From Hormiphora californensis (taxonomy: Eukaryota; Ctenophora; Tentaculata; Cydippida; Pleurobrachiidae), in contig CM035351.1 in NCBI GenBank assembly GCA_020137815.1, positions 6,345,397 through 6,409,396 on the forward strand: a stretch of 64,000 bases of DNA, in the 5' to 3' direction. The notes below the pieces were generated by a model. The model had not been told where the DNA came from and searched no databases. It saw only the letters and a program-made list of their open reading frames with translations. Shown here piece by piece: positions 63,705 to 64,000 of the stretch (positions are counted from its first letter, which is position 1; each line of letters begins with the position of its first letter). The position numbers and the translations under genes are program-made.

Positions 63705-64000
63705 TGAAATTTAAAAAAAGTTGATGATTGATTTTCCTTTGCGGGAATTAATTTCGTTAGAGTGAGTAGCATACAGTATAATATGTAACACACTCTTTAG
63801 TCGACTGCGGCAGTCTCGCTTTTTTCGTAAAATCTGTTTTCTACCACATCTATACTAATTTGCCCTTATTTGGGCGGTAGTCATAAGAGAGCTAGAAGGA
63901 ACCGAGAAAGAGAGATAGTGAGAGATAGAGAGAGGGGCTTTGATATTCATGGAGGTCGAATTGTAAGAGCAACAATGCTGCTTGACGTAGGGCACTTGGG

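Overview
The window is nuclear DNA of a multicellular animal, most likely an early-branching invertebrate such as a sponge. The protein-coding genes are split by many short introns (about 100-250 bases) with GT-AG ends. They encode conserved animal orthologues: TCP11, INTS2, SQOR, SLX1, LRRC71, ILF2/NF45. The rest is dense in microsatellites, minisatellites, MITE-type elements and non-LTR retroelement coding sequence. The exact clade cannot be fixed from the sequence. Exon models were built by hand from reading frame, splice sites and remembered family motifs, with no alignment.

Layout. 903-17247 is a minus-strand cluster: a TCP11-like gene (903-3147), Integrator subunit 2 (3633-9625, 14 exons), mitochondrial sulfide:quinone oxidoreductase (9895-16250, 8 exons, complete) and an SLX1-like GIY-YIG nuclease (16544-17247, no introns, two frame breaks). 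Two introns of SQOR each carry a copy of the same 1.9-kb foldback-containing repeat. 17248-20732 holds a hAT-type MITE, an intact 323-codon non-LTR ORF1-like reading frame and a GACAGA satellite. 20733-25866 (minus) is a bHLH-zipper transcription factor resembling the MLX/MAX group. 28391-31507 (plus) is LRRC71. 33133-34522 is a 1.39-kb TTAA-flanked foldback element. 34865-35827 (plus) is an intronless BTB/POZ-like gene. It faces, tail to tail, an unrecognised acidic protein gene (36023-37200, minus, 6 exons). 39286-39890 is a broken relative of the ORF1-like frame. 40420-44589 (plus) is ILF2/NF45. From 44.6 to 57 kb the sequence is mostly repeats, with two homopolymer-ridden blocks that look like poor consensus and one uncertain coding exon (51464-51901, minus). 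57293-60430 (plus) is an intact 1045-codon retrotransposon polyprotein with a PHD-like zinc finger, reverse transcriptase and a restriction-like endonuclease region. The end of the window is noncoding, with a 794-bp foldback and (GAGACA)n and (CA)n arrays.

The most unusual signal is that several intronic minisatellites start at, or within a few bases of, an exon-intron boundary, and most repeat the splice-site sequence itself. Examples are three INTS2 introns (four junctions), an ILF2 intron, a bHLH-gene intron and, less perfectly, an LRRC71 intron. A second window-wide signal is recurrent one-base frame breaks in otherwise conserved genes, which suggests consensus errors, at least in part.

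The genes do not form one pathway. INTS2, ILF2 and the bHLH factor act in nuclear RNA metabolism or transcription. SQOR acts in mitochondria and SLX1 in DNA junction processing. TCP11 and LRRC71 belong to families linked mainly to sperm or ciliated cells.
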